From Phymatolithon calcareum (taxonomy: Eukaryota > Rhodophyta > Florideophyceae > Hapalidiales), in assembly GCA_977006965.1 (NCBI GenBank), contig OZ345376.1, positions 868,001-932,000 on the forward strand: a DNA stretch of 64,000 nt, given 5' to 3'. A program made the position numbers and the translations under genes. Below are positions 41,364 to 51,400 of the stretch, piece by piece (the first letter of the stretch is position 1; the number at the start of each line of letters is the position of its first letter). The notes below the pieces were generated by a model. That model was not told the DNA's origin. It did not search any database and worked only from the letters and a program-made list of their open reading frames with translations.

Positions 41364-43358
41364 CTAGTGTCCAGTTTACTAACCACCTCAATTGAGTGTA
41401 AATCCCTCAATTGAGGGGCGATTTCAAAGCTCGAAAAAATCTATAAAACGAAGGCTAAACAGCTCGCTCGCGCCAGATTCAAAAAGCCGGGCTTGTCTTC
41501 TGTGTGAGGAGTAGCGGAAATACTACCTGAAAATCACATCGTGCAGAGTTAAGAACGAAAATGTGCTGTCTACTCTTAAGAATCACACATGTTGTGCCGC
41601 AGGAAAAAGACTCCCGTCTACTGGTCGGTGCAGCCAAACATGCCAAAGAAACGAAGGCGCTTAGTCGAGAAGAATATTGTAGACTATAGGCAGCCATTTA
41701 CAAGTCAATAGATGTGATTGGTACGGCTCAAGATGTAATGGAAGAGAAATCGGTGGTCTCGTAAACACGTCACTGCGCGTAAATTGGGTCCTAATTCAGC
41801 ATCCAGTGAAGAAGATTAAGATTGAAACCCTCAAGATTGTTAGCCTCAATTCATAAAAGCTTGCTGATGGTGCTTCAGCCCGCTCGGCACCTTGGGCCGA
41901 GCCCGCACTGGAAAAGCGTAGCATTGCCAAGTCCTGCTTACAGTACTCGTACTCGCCAAACTTCATCAGAAAACGCCGATTTTCCTGCTCCATTCGCAAC
42001 GAAAAGCTAAACAGTTGACCAACCAAGCTGCAGCGCAGACCTCAGAAGCACTGGGCGCCCTTTTGGGCGCTCTATTCGCTACGCCCTCTAAGATTTTTCG
42101 GATGTTTTCAAACAGCCTCTCATTGTTCACGAACTTGAGTACTTCGACCCGTTTCTCATTGCATATTTCCTTCACCGTTTTGGTGACAACTCTACCAATG
42201 CTCTGGCGCCTTGATAGATTCCGTTCACTACAGCGTAGGAGTTGATGCTCCACGGTCTCCTTGGTTCCCACAGAGCAGGTCTTGCATATAGGGTCGTATT
42301 CAACGGGAACATCTTGAAAAACTGTTACCAGCGAGCAACATAGTGCGGCAAGTTGATTGAGAGCAGTTTCAGCACGCCTGTGGCTTATATTGCGCTCTGA
42401 GGGTAACAACTGTATACTACTAAGCTTTGTCGACTGGTGCCGATTGACAGTCGACCGCGCAGATTCTATGGTTAAGGGTATATTTTGATGCGTCACCAGA
42501 GTTGACTCCGCAATGCCTCTTCGTGCAAGGTCGTCCGTTTTTTTCGTTCCCAGGGATCCCACAGCAGCTTGGGATCCAAATTGCTTTGCAAGTGATCATA
42601 TCATCAATCAGCCTTCCCATAGTATCCGACAGCTTGTCGTCTCCCCATACATCCATCGTTGCGCCGTCAGCGCATCGAGGAAGCTCCTTCTGTCTGCAAA
42701 CTAGCGAATATGGTGCACGCATTGGATTCGCAAGTGTTCTATCTCCTCAAAAGCTCAGACCGCCGAGAATGTTTCGGCGTCGCATGACGAACCCAATGCT
42801 CCAGTGGTCGTTTCGTATGAACACATTCGTTCCAGCAACTTTCTTGGTTGATAATTTTCTTCTAATCTCTGAAGCTCATCCAGAGTGTCAGCAGCGCGTG
42901 ATTCAGCAAAGATAACATGAAGTACTGATCCAGCAATTCATCGATTCTGCATTTAACTCCAGTACTACTCGTCAGCATTCAATCAATTCGGATCGTATAT
43001 TTACGTTATAGAGCGGTGCTCGAACCCACTTCAAACCCACCGAGAAGAACACGAAGAATTCGAATGCCATGACGACTAAATTTGCCGCGCAAATCAACCG
43101 CAAAGTTTGAAAAGTGAGGAAAACGACTGCCATATGTTCATCATGTAGCAAGCTTTGTGGTGGCGAAACATGCATCTGTCGCATTCATTTGGTTGAGACT
43201 GTTTCACGAAGCGCGTTGTTGCTATCCATAAGCTTAACGCTGTCGAAGAGCCTGATATTGGAGAGCTTTCGTTTGCAAAAATTTTATGAATCTCATACCC
43301 TCAACTGAGGGAAAAGTGCCCCTCAATTGAGGGAAAATTTCAGTAAACTAGACACTAG
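41364..43358 (+). mobile_element. PiggyBac-like DNA transposon, copy B (older subfamily)
   Basis: Ends are CTAGTGTCCAGTTTACT at 41364 and, inverted, CTAGTGTCTAGTTTACT at the right. This terminal repeat shares CTAGTGTC with copies A, C and D but differs after it. Palindromes lie at 41385-41398 (degenerate), 41404-41417, 43298-43311 (one change) and 43320-43333. The left interior matches A at the protein level (VGAAKHAKETKAL, NTSLRVNWVLIQ). A LINE fragment occupies about 42010-43010. Both CTAG ends are shared with neighbours D and A. Confidence 0.8.
41966..42730 (-). pseudogene. LINE RNase H and C-terminal zinc motif, inside PiggyBac-like copy B
   Basis: Minus frames join across one frameshift near 42560. 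The first ends IWIPSCCGIPGNEK; the second begins GTKKTDDLARRGIAES. Together they form the RNase H signature W-P-GI-GNE-AD-LA. Further on, CKTCSVGTKETVEHQLLRC gives a C-x2-C-x8-H-x4-C zinc motif, seen at the end of I/Jockey-type LINE pol. This LINE type differs from families X, Y and Z, which lack RNase H. Confidence 0.8.
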
Positions 43359-45007
43359 TGTCTATGTGACGAACACCCTCAATTGAGGGAATTTCCCTCA
43401 ATTGAGGGTGGATTTAAAAGCTCAAAAACGTTTGTGAAAAGAATGCGGAACAGTTTTTTAGCGCCAGATTCGAAAAGCGGACCTTTTGTTCTTGGTGGGG
43501 AGTACCCCTTTTACTACCTTAAAACCGCGTCGTTCGCCGGTAGGAACGAAAATCTGTTGGTCACTCAGAAAAAACACATCTGCCATGCCTCGAGAAAAAG
43601 ACCCGCGCCGAGTGGTCGGTGCAGCCGTGCACACCAAAGCAACATCATTAACAAGTCTCGCAGAGTGCTGCCGACTATACGGAGCTTTTTACAAGTCAAA
43701 AAAGGTTAACGGCACTGTTCAAGAGGTGCACGTTGATGAAATCAGGGTCGCTCGAACACGTCACTTCGCTCGAAATGGGTCCTTGTTCAGAAACCAATCG
43801 AGAAGACTAAGATTAAGACTATCAAGATTGTTAATGTCAAGGCAGGGAAGGCTGAAGAAGGCGCTCATTCCTCTCGAATGGTTGTATCGAGTCCCAGCAG
43901 GCAAAATTCTGTACCTCGAACGCCGGCTTACAGTACTCGCGGTCGAACATCTTCTTCGCCAAACGCCGAGTTCCCCGTTCAGTATGAACCACACTCTCGA
44001 CAGAAGGCAACGCAAACCTACCATACAGTCAACGGGAGCTCTGAACGCCCTCTTGCGGGCTCTCTCGCCTACAACCTGCATGGTTCTTGGGAAAATAATG
44101 GCAAGAGGAGCTTGATATCATTGCACGAGACTGTGCGCAGAGTATATTTGCTCATGAAGTGCCACGGTTCGAGCGCCAAGTTCTATCTCCAGTTGGGGGA
44201 AGGATTCCCGGTCAGTTCTGGAAAGTTCGCACTATAAACGGAGAAGTTATATCCGAGAATGGTGGCATCGGGTTCCACACACCGTACGATTCCTTCATGA
44301 CTATGTTTCGCCGAGTGCACCTGCGAACAATTCTTGCTTTGGCATCCGCTAAGCTGAAACGAATAGGAACAATGGAGGCTAAGATATTCGGAATACTCGT
44401 CCTCATGAGTTGGGCGCAAAGAGATTTATGGAAGTCTTCCATGGGGAACAAGTATATCCTCGCTCCTTCATTTTCAAACAGTGGGATGACCACAGCCAGA
44501 TTCTCCGAGTACCTCCTGTGCGTCACATTCACGGTGTAACCAAGTGAACAAGGGACTATGTTGTCCGTACAGTATCGGTAGGCGCTCGTTCAGCAAGGCG
44601 CCATGTCCCCCCGGATTCATTTTGCCTCGCGCAATATTCATCGATGTTCTTTGCTCCAAGGGCGGTGTTGAAACCCACTTAACTCCCCCGAAGATAGAAA
44701 GTAAGCCACAAGTGGCATGATGACTACTTTAGCGGTTCAAAACAACTGCAGAGTCTGACAAGTCAAGGAATTAACCCTCGTGTTCTCATCATGTTATGGA
44801 CTTGCTGGCGCCGCAATCAACATATGTGGCACTTCAACTGGTAGAAACTGTTTTGCTAAGCATGTTGAACACATCCATGAGCTTGATGCGTTTGATGAGC
44901 CTAATAATGAGTAGCTTTCGTTGGCAAAAAATAAATGATTCTCATTCCCTCAATTGAGGGAAAAGTGCCCCTCAATTGAGGGAAAATTCCCGTCACATAG
45001 ACACTAG
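43355..45007 (+). mobile_element. PiggyBac-like DNA transposon, copy A (1.65 kb, best-defined ends)
   Basis: CTAG at 43355-43358 and 45004-45007 bound inverted repeats TGTCTATGTGACG. Two perfect CCCTCAATTGAGGG palindromes lie at each end (43376-43389 and 43395-43408; 44947-44960 and 44969-44982). The interior holds the transposase start but lacks the DDE core segment present in copy C (a deletion at about 44598). It is therefore a non-autonomous derivative. Confidence 0.9.
43585..44560 (+). pseudogene. PiggyBac-type transposase remnant, copy A
   Basis: ATG 43585 starts a frame with VVGAAVHTKATSLTSLAECC, then RLYGAFYKSKKVNGTVQEVH. The frame breaks near 43765; KTKIKTIKIVNVKAGK follows in another frame, and AKIFGILVLMSWAQRDLW with MTTARFSEYLLCVTFT in a third (44159-44539). 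Frame breaks at the same places occur in copy C, so they were inherited from a common defective source. The catalytic core is deleted. Confidence 0.8.
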
Positions 45008-45379
45008 TATCAAAAAGATTACCAAATTCTATCATTCGTATCACAAAAAATCTTGCTTAATTGCATGTTCTCTAGAAATTTCATATTGTTTAGGAGTACG
45101 GGCTCTTCAGACAGGAGGTGTTCGGCACGACACCATGTAAATCGAGAGACCGCTCCAACTTCCAGATCACCTTTTTATGTATTCTCGACCATACATGCTC
45201 CTCGATTTCGTGTTTGCGACATTCTGGCCCTAGGGATACCCCAAGGTATGTAACCTACGGAACGTGTACCAGGACCTTGTTTGCGAGCTTGAATGTCTCG
45301 TTCGATATTTCCTCTGATTCGAGAATATCGTTCTTCCCTTGTTTCGTATTCCAAGTTCTCCGTCGCTCTTGGGCCCAAA

Positions 45380-45442
45380 AGCCTCTACTGATGCGTTCGC
45401 CACTTTTAAAATAAAAATCTCAATCTCTCTCTCTCTCTCTCT
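45380..45442 (+). mobile_element. 63-bp LINE tail-only insertion ending in (CT)n
   Basis: It is flanked by CTCTTGGGCCCAAA (45366-45379) and CTCTTGGACCCAAA (45443-45456), 14 bp with one mismatch. The content is a short 3' UTR piece (ACTTTTAAAATAAAAATCTC) followed by a CT repeat. The AT-rich 3' end resembles families Y and W. This is an extreme 5' truncation. Confidence 0.8.
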
Positions 45443-46017
45443 CTCTTGGACCCAAAGGGTAGCTATGTCCAACAGGCCTCTTAATGCAGCAGGAGATTTC
45501 GCAAAGAGGATAACATCGTCTGCGAAGAGGATGTACGGAACTGCTGGTTGCTGCACTCATACGCTCGGCGAACTCATCCACGAAGATGTTGAAAAGGCTT
45601 GATCTGAGGAGGGATCCTTGTGGGACACCCCTATCAACAAGAAGCCATCTCTTATCCCCACCTCCAAATTTTGATACACAGGATGGTGTCAGGAACGTCT
45701 CAGAGAATGCGTGTACATCGGGAGTTAGCACTTGCCTTATTCCGTTCACCAAGTGCTCTCTTAGAACTGTGTCTTAGGCAGCCTTGAGGTCCAATACTGC
45801 AAAGCATCTTCCTTTCAGTATCTCCGTGGCTCTTAGGATGGCCAGCTCTGTGCTTCTCCCTTTTTGGAACCCAAGCGAGTACCAGTGTTCGGAGTACATC
45901 TTACGCAGCTTCATATTTATTGAAGTCTCGACTATTTTCCTCGCTTAACTTTGAAGGGATATTGGGCGGTAATTTGTTAGGTCGCCGTGCTCCACGCTCT
46001 TGTGTATTGGGGCAAAG

Positions 46018-48154
46018 CCCAGGCCGGGACGGTACAAGACGTTCTGGAACAGAGAGCTCGATCAATTAGCCAAGAAAAGAACAAGTATTTACAATAGGGT
46101 AGAAAGGATGGGTCTCCAAGCAGACAAAGCTGAGCTGAAAAAAGTCAAAGCGCTGATCCAGAAAACGGTACGGAAATCGAAGGAGGACCAATTTGAAAAA
46201 TATATAGAAAGAATCGAGAAGATGGGCCCCACTGAGGCTGCAAATGTCGCGAGCAAGTTTATGAAGTCCAAGGAGCGACGAACTGGTAAGAACCGGGCCC
46301 TAGGAGCCCCAGTGCACCCGAGCAAGTTTTCCGCGTACATCTCGAACGTGTGCAAAGCGGAGAAGGATTGGAATGTGACCCTTGAAAAGTTTATCGTTAA
46401 CAGAGCAATGAGGAGGCATCTTCGAAGAGCCTTTAACAGAGCGCCAATAGGGAAAGCTGTGGGCCCAGACGGCGTTGCTGTGGCGATGCTACACGCAAAC
46501 AAGGAGGTCGGTTTCGAATTGATTCTGGTTCTGTGGGAGATATGCGGGCGACTGAGGTGCCTCCCACGACAATGGCGGCAAGCAACACTTATTCCCCTAT
46601 ACAAGAAAGGTCCAGAACACATTGCGGCAAACTACAGGCCTATCTCTCTACTGAGTCAGGTCAGGAAGATAATCGATTCCGCCCTAGACTCATACATAAG
46701 GGATCACTACCGGTTTACCAGTGCACAACTGGGTTTTCAGAGAGACAAGAGCACATATTTGGCCATACTTCGCGCAAAGAATACTATGCAAAATGGTCAC
46801 CCGTTCGTTGCTGTACTTGACTTGTCAGCAGCGTATGACAGCGTCCCGATGGATATCCTCCTCGAGCGACTGAAGAAAAAGTTGCCGGTGCACATAGCAA
46901 AGATGGTATCCTACCTGATAAAACCGTCGTGGATCACGTCGGCAGGAGATGAAACGAAAACGTGGTGCATTATCGACCGAGGTGTTCCGCAGCGCTCCCC
47001 GCTTAGTCCGTGCCTATATAACATATTCATGGATACGTTCGCGGAAGCTGCCGCCCAAGTAACAAGAACAGTGGCTGACCATCCAGCGCATCTATTTGCG
47101 GATGACGTTCTTCTTCAGGCAAAGAATGCAAAAGGATTGCAAAAACTATTGGACAGAGCTATGAAGTGGGCAGCCGAGAACTCCATGAAATGGAACACGA
47201 AGCCGGGAAAGAGCGAGGTCCTTAAGTACAAAGGACTCCCAAAGAAGAAATTCTTCCTTTGCAGGAAAAGAGCTGCACCAAGCCTGGAGACTGTCCTACC
47301 TCGGGATCAGTATGAACAACAACGGAGTCACCGACGATACAGCAATCTCAAGAGTTCGGAATGCGATGGGATGCATACACAAACTCCGCCAAATTGGCTT
47401 GAACGTCAGAGGACTCCAACCAACCACGTGCATCAGGATTTTCAAGTCGTTGATTCTCCCCAAATGGGAGTATGCCATTCACCTGACACCGATCACGAAA
47501 CGACTACTATTGGCAATTGAAGCAGCAGAAGGTCTTTTCTACAGATACGTTTTCGGAAAATATGCCGAGTATCGAAGGGAGAGAATGCGAGTGCTCTGCC
47601 GTCTCGCCAGCCAACAGATGAGGAGAATGCACCAGGCTGAAAGGTTTGACTTAAGCTTGGTAAGACGGAGGAAGTTCCTGGAGCTTTCAGAAGAATACCA
47701 GGGAAAAGAAGAAGATCTGGAAGACGTATCAAAGGACATTGGGTATCTCGGGGAAGATGAACACCTTAAAGAAGCTCTGAAACAAGCGGAAGAAGGTATG
47801 GTGTCAAAAAAGCGACGCCTACAAGCAACAGTCCAAGTCTGGTCGTTGGAAGAAGAGGGTCGTACAGTTAAAATCCCGATCGGCGTACCGGACGACCTAA
47901 CAGGAATGCTATATATAAGGTACAGAACTGCGATGTTGAGATGCCTGAGAGTCATTTTCAACAGAGTTCCTTTGTGGAGAAAATCCATTATGGCGAAATA
48001 CATTGGGACTGGTGCTGTGGTGGAGCTTATCGTGTTGCAACGTATACTGCGGTCTATGAAGATGGACCAAGAAACGGAATATGAATGCAAAAGACTTACT
48101 CGGGCCCTCACAGGGAGAGAAATTCGAATTAAGGAGATAGTAGAAGGAGAGTAG
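46018..48154 (+). pseudogene. RT and C-terminal region of family Y copy 2
   Basis: The long frame (to about 47225) carries the endonuclease-RT linker (TFWNRELDQLAKKRT), AVGPDGVAVAMLHANK, NYRPISLLSQVRKI, AQLGFQRDKSTYLAIL, VLDLSAAYDSVP (motif A), IDRGVPQRSPLSPCLYN (motif B, with Arg for Gly) and HLFADDVLLQAK (motif C). A frameshift near 47225-47312 leads to the 280-codon C-terminal frame (47312-48154) with SLILPKWEYAIHLTP. Copy 1 is also broken in this interval. The Q-R-S-P change in motif B would probably reduce activity. Confidence 0.9.
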
Positions 48155-48242
48155 AGAGATGAGTGTCGAAAACAGCGAGAAGCTGCCCTGCTACTCAATT
48201 TGAGGCTTTGGGAGTTTTTAAAATAAATCAACATATATCCCC
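46018..48242 (+). mobile_element. LINE family Y copy 2 (2.2 kb)
   Basis: It lies between TGTATTGGGGCAAAG (46003-46017) and TGTATTGGGACAAGG (48243-48257); the first 12 bases agree except one. Family-X coding resumes beyond the right repeat. The 3' end is TTTTTAAAATAAATCAAC, as in copy 1. It starts in the linker between endonuclease and RT. Confidence 0.88.
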
Positions 48243-48440
48243 TGTATTGGGACAAGGAGGGCTTTCGGCCATTGTAGAGCTGTCTCACAGCACCTTCCGC
48301 AGGCTTCTCATATAGCTGTGATGACTTTGGCGTCAAGCGACGCATCAATTGTCAGCATGTCAGCCTTTACCTTGTCAAGGCCAGGTTCCTTGCTGGTTCG
48401 TTTATTTAATTGTACGATCCTCTACCTTAAGTATTGTCTT

Positions 48441-51400
48441 CGCGCTATCTCCAAGGCCCCCTCACTTTAAACTCTTGCGCTACTCAAACAATCGACATGG
48501 CATACTCATTGCTCAATTCATATGAGTGTAAAAGTTGAAACTATTCAGAACAACCTTTTGGCAGCGGCAAATGCGTCAGAGAGAAAAGTTTTTGCATCTG
48601 AATAGTTCATTATTGAATGCCCTCAAATACACTCCGAAGACTGCTCGGTCACCCTGCGAATCGTCTTCTCAATACTATCTAGTACTCATAGATCGCTATG
48701 CTCCAGGCGCTTGCTCTTATCTTTTTCTCCCTTGTCGTGGTGCATGATAACAGATTGCCCCCTGTAGCGTTCGATCATGCGCCGGGAAATTCTTTTCGCG
48801 TATAAAATCTTTACACGAAGATATTCGTATTTGATATGTTCGTTGATCAATTCGCATGAACTACGATGAATTTAAAATGCGATGGGACGGGAAGCATTTT
48901 CACGTAGTGGTGATAGACACGTAGCAAATAGATTATTTTGCATTCGGAAAGCTGTGAGCTGTTGGCGCTCCTGAATACTGGAAGCATCTCAGAAATGACT
49001 ATGCATGCATGTAAGCCGCTTTCTCCCCGCTGGGCTCGCAAGGCAGTGCTCTATTGCTGAAATATCTTCTACTTAGATGGATGAGAAGGCCATCAATTGC
49101 GTGGACTACTGTACATTGACAATCCTAAATTCGTAGAAGCAAGGGAAAAGCGAACAGGAAGCAACTCACGGCGTTATTGCTAGGTAGCAAATTCGGTTGG
49201 TGCCACAGCGCACGTCACGAAAATATATATACCGCTACTGGACATATTTTAGGTTTTTTTTGAGAAGTTGTTTCTTAAAAGCCTCACAGTCACATTAAAT
49301 TAGGTGCTTCGAAAACAATGTAAAATTATAACCATCTGCGCTCCGATTGTCCGCATTCGGAGACAAGTTGGAACGAAAATCATATAGCCTGGTAAATTAG
49401 TGACCATCTTCCACGATAAAGGTCTCCCGTGGAGGAAACGTAGACCACGCCATTTGGTGCTTTGTAGCTGCTGCCTACAGTACAAAAATGGCACAAGTGC
49501 AGAGTAGTCGTTTCCCGAAACAGCCAATAGTAGACGCATTGATGCCGTTGTCCACTTCTTTCATGCAGACAGTATCGCTCGCTGCAAGACAATGCGGTTG
49601 CGGGGAATGAGAAACTTGTGCGTTTCTGGCGAGTTCTATACCTCAGCTCTGCTGTCGAGTGTAAACTGAAGACATGAGCTGATTAAAGAGAAACAATCAT
49701 GCACCTTCAATCGTAGGAATCGTGGCGTGTTCGGACGAAGTGCACTCTTAGATGCTTGAAAAGCTAAAATTAGATCCCATTTCTCTATCTCCGCGACTAC
49801 TCTGCGTCTCTTAATGTCCTTCTGCACACCAGCCATGAGCGAGTGCAGTGTTGAAAGCATGAATGGTCATCTTCCACGCCGGGACGCAGGTGTGGAATGA
49901 ACCGTTTCCAATTTCAACAAATCTAATCTTGGCAGGCGTGCAATTGAGAGCAAAATTGGTTTTCCACCCCTCTCGACCAACTTTGACAGTACAAGTCAGC
50001 TCGCGAACGGAGTGGCCACTGATATGCATTGCAGGCATCGGCGCGCAGCACTCTATCATGGCTGCTCACTTGCAGGTCATGACGTCCAGATTTCCCGTCG
50101 CCTTTTGCACATTACGACGATAGATGTATCATTCTCGGCCACGCGTCTGCTCTTCCGCCCTTCGTGAACGATGATACAGCGTGTTCCACTTATACATCAC
50201 ACGAAGATAAACTACACGACCATGCGCCGGCCGGTGTGTGTGCGCCGACTGTAGGGCGTAAGTGTCAGGCCAAGTTGCAGGAACTCTGCACGCCGGGCAC
50301 TCGATGTCAAAGCATCGCTTAGGAATGTAGCGATCTGAAGAGTAGAGTGCTGTATTGTTACTGCACTTATGGACTCATCTACAGTTGCTTGGAAGGCGTT
50401 CTTGAAGATTAGAACACTGTCGCGGATGGACTTTCCTTAGGTCTGCCCGCGAAGACTGAGTGACGTCGAAATCGTTGAGAAAGTAACCCCTTTTACCACG
50501 TGAGATTATGTCCACTGCTACGTTTAGTAGAACGAATTGGAAACTGCGCCTGCGATTTAAGTACGAAACCATTCATTCCCGTTCGCGCTGCAAGCAACAT
50601 TTCAGTCCCAAGTATAGAAGTAGCTTTCTCGGAGGCACAATCTTTCCATAATAGCGAAGACAAATTCTCGTGCTGGCCGAATTCGGCTTCTGGTCCGAAG
50701 ATGTACAGTGCTTTACCGATCGCACGTTCGTGCCATGTTGTAAACTACATCAAGAAACCAGCATTCATACTACTGTCCATGTCACGCGAAAAAGTAGCAC
50801 ACATGCGTTGAATCTGCGAGGTTATCTTATCATCTATGATTCCATTGTTGCTTTTCGCTGACAAGTTTGGAATATATATACCATAGTGGGTTTGCTTGTA
50901 AGACAGGAGGCAACCGCAGAATGTGTGGAGGATGTGATGAAGGCAGGCGACAGAGATTTCATTTGTAGGCTACATTGCCGAGGAGGGATTACATATAAGT
51001 TGACCCATTATTCCCAAGAAAAATGAGCAATTAGCTGTAGAATCACATCGCACATGGTTGCCCGGTGGCCGTGGTGTTGTAGCATTGGAATATTTCTTGT
51101 TGTACTGCATTGTGGACATTCTTGAGGGGAACGCAAGGTCAGCGACGTGCACACGTCACAGCCTTCATGCCGAAGAATCATGTGAAACTCGAATGGGAAA
51201 GAAATGGAGTCAGGAAATTATCCACTGGTGATCACGTTTCCAGGCGCTTTGTGGGGAATAGTTGCGCACGTGTTCAAGTAGTGCGTATGTGTCGGGAGGT
51301 CATTAGCGGACAAGTACCGTCAGTGGGGCATTAAGCAACGCGAAGCCGAAGCGCAAAAGTGCCAGAGCTGGGTACGCGGCCGTAAAGCCAGAAACTGGAG

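Larger units (their letters stand above)
34543..41367 (+). mobile_element. PiggyBac-like DNA transposon, copy D, split by a Ty3 element
   Basis: The left end is CTAG-CGTCTATGTGACG at 34543. The right end is CGTCACATTGACA-CTAG at 41364-41367. Subterminal palindromes are degenerate at 34564-34577 and 41329-41342. Without the 5.2-kb Ty3 insertion the element is about 1.6 kb. It lies in the same orientation as copy A, with a deletion in the middle of the transposase region relative to A and C. Its right CTAG is shared with copy B. Confidence 0.85.
45010..48440 (-). mobile_element. LINE family X copy 4, interrupted twice
   Basis: Minus-strand RT coding starts around 48440 (GLDKVKADMLTID, then VITAI-EACGRC) and is broken by the Y insertion (46018-48242). 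It resumes with HGDLTNYRPISL, LGFQKGRSTELAIL, VLDLKAA, DRGVPQGS, ILFADDVILFAKS and so on to about 45230. Downstream to 45010 similarity fades. Stops are scattered through it. A 63-bp tail insertion splits it again at 45380-45442. The left edge abuts PiggyBac-like copy A. Confidence 0.85.
45230..48440 (-). pseudogene. Reverse transcriptase of family X copy 4
   Basis: Palm motifs A (VLDLKAA followed by a stop instead of Tyr), B (RGVPQGSLLRSSLFNIF, altered) and C (ILFADDVILF) are readable. At least two nonsense changes and several frameshifts are present. It retains TGG (Trp) where copy 2 has TGA, showing that the stop in copy 2 is secondary. Confidence 0.8.

Noticed and set aside
42510-42915. 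137-codon plus frame
   Set aside because: Antisense to the RNase H LINE fragment; no motif.
47539-48348. 269-codon minus frame opposite Y copy 2
   Set aside because: Same antisense shadow, and it crosses the element border.
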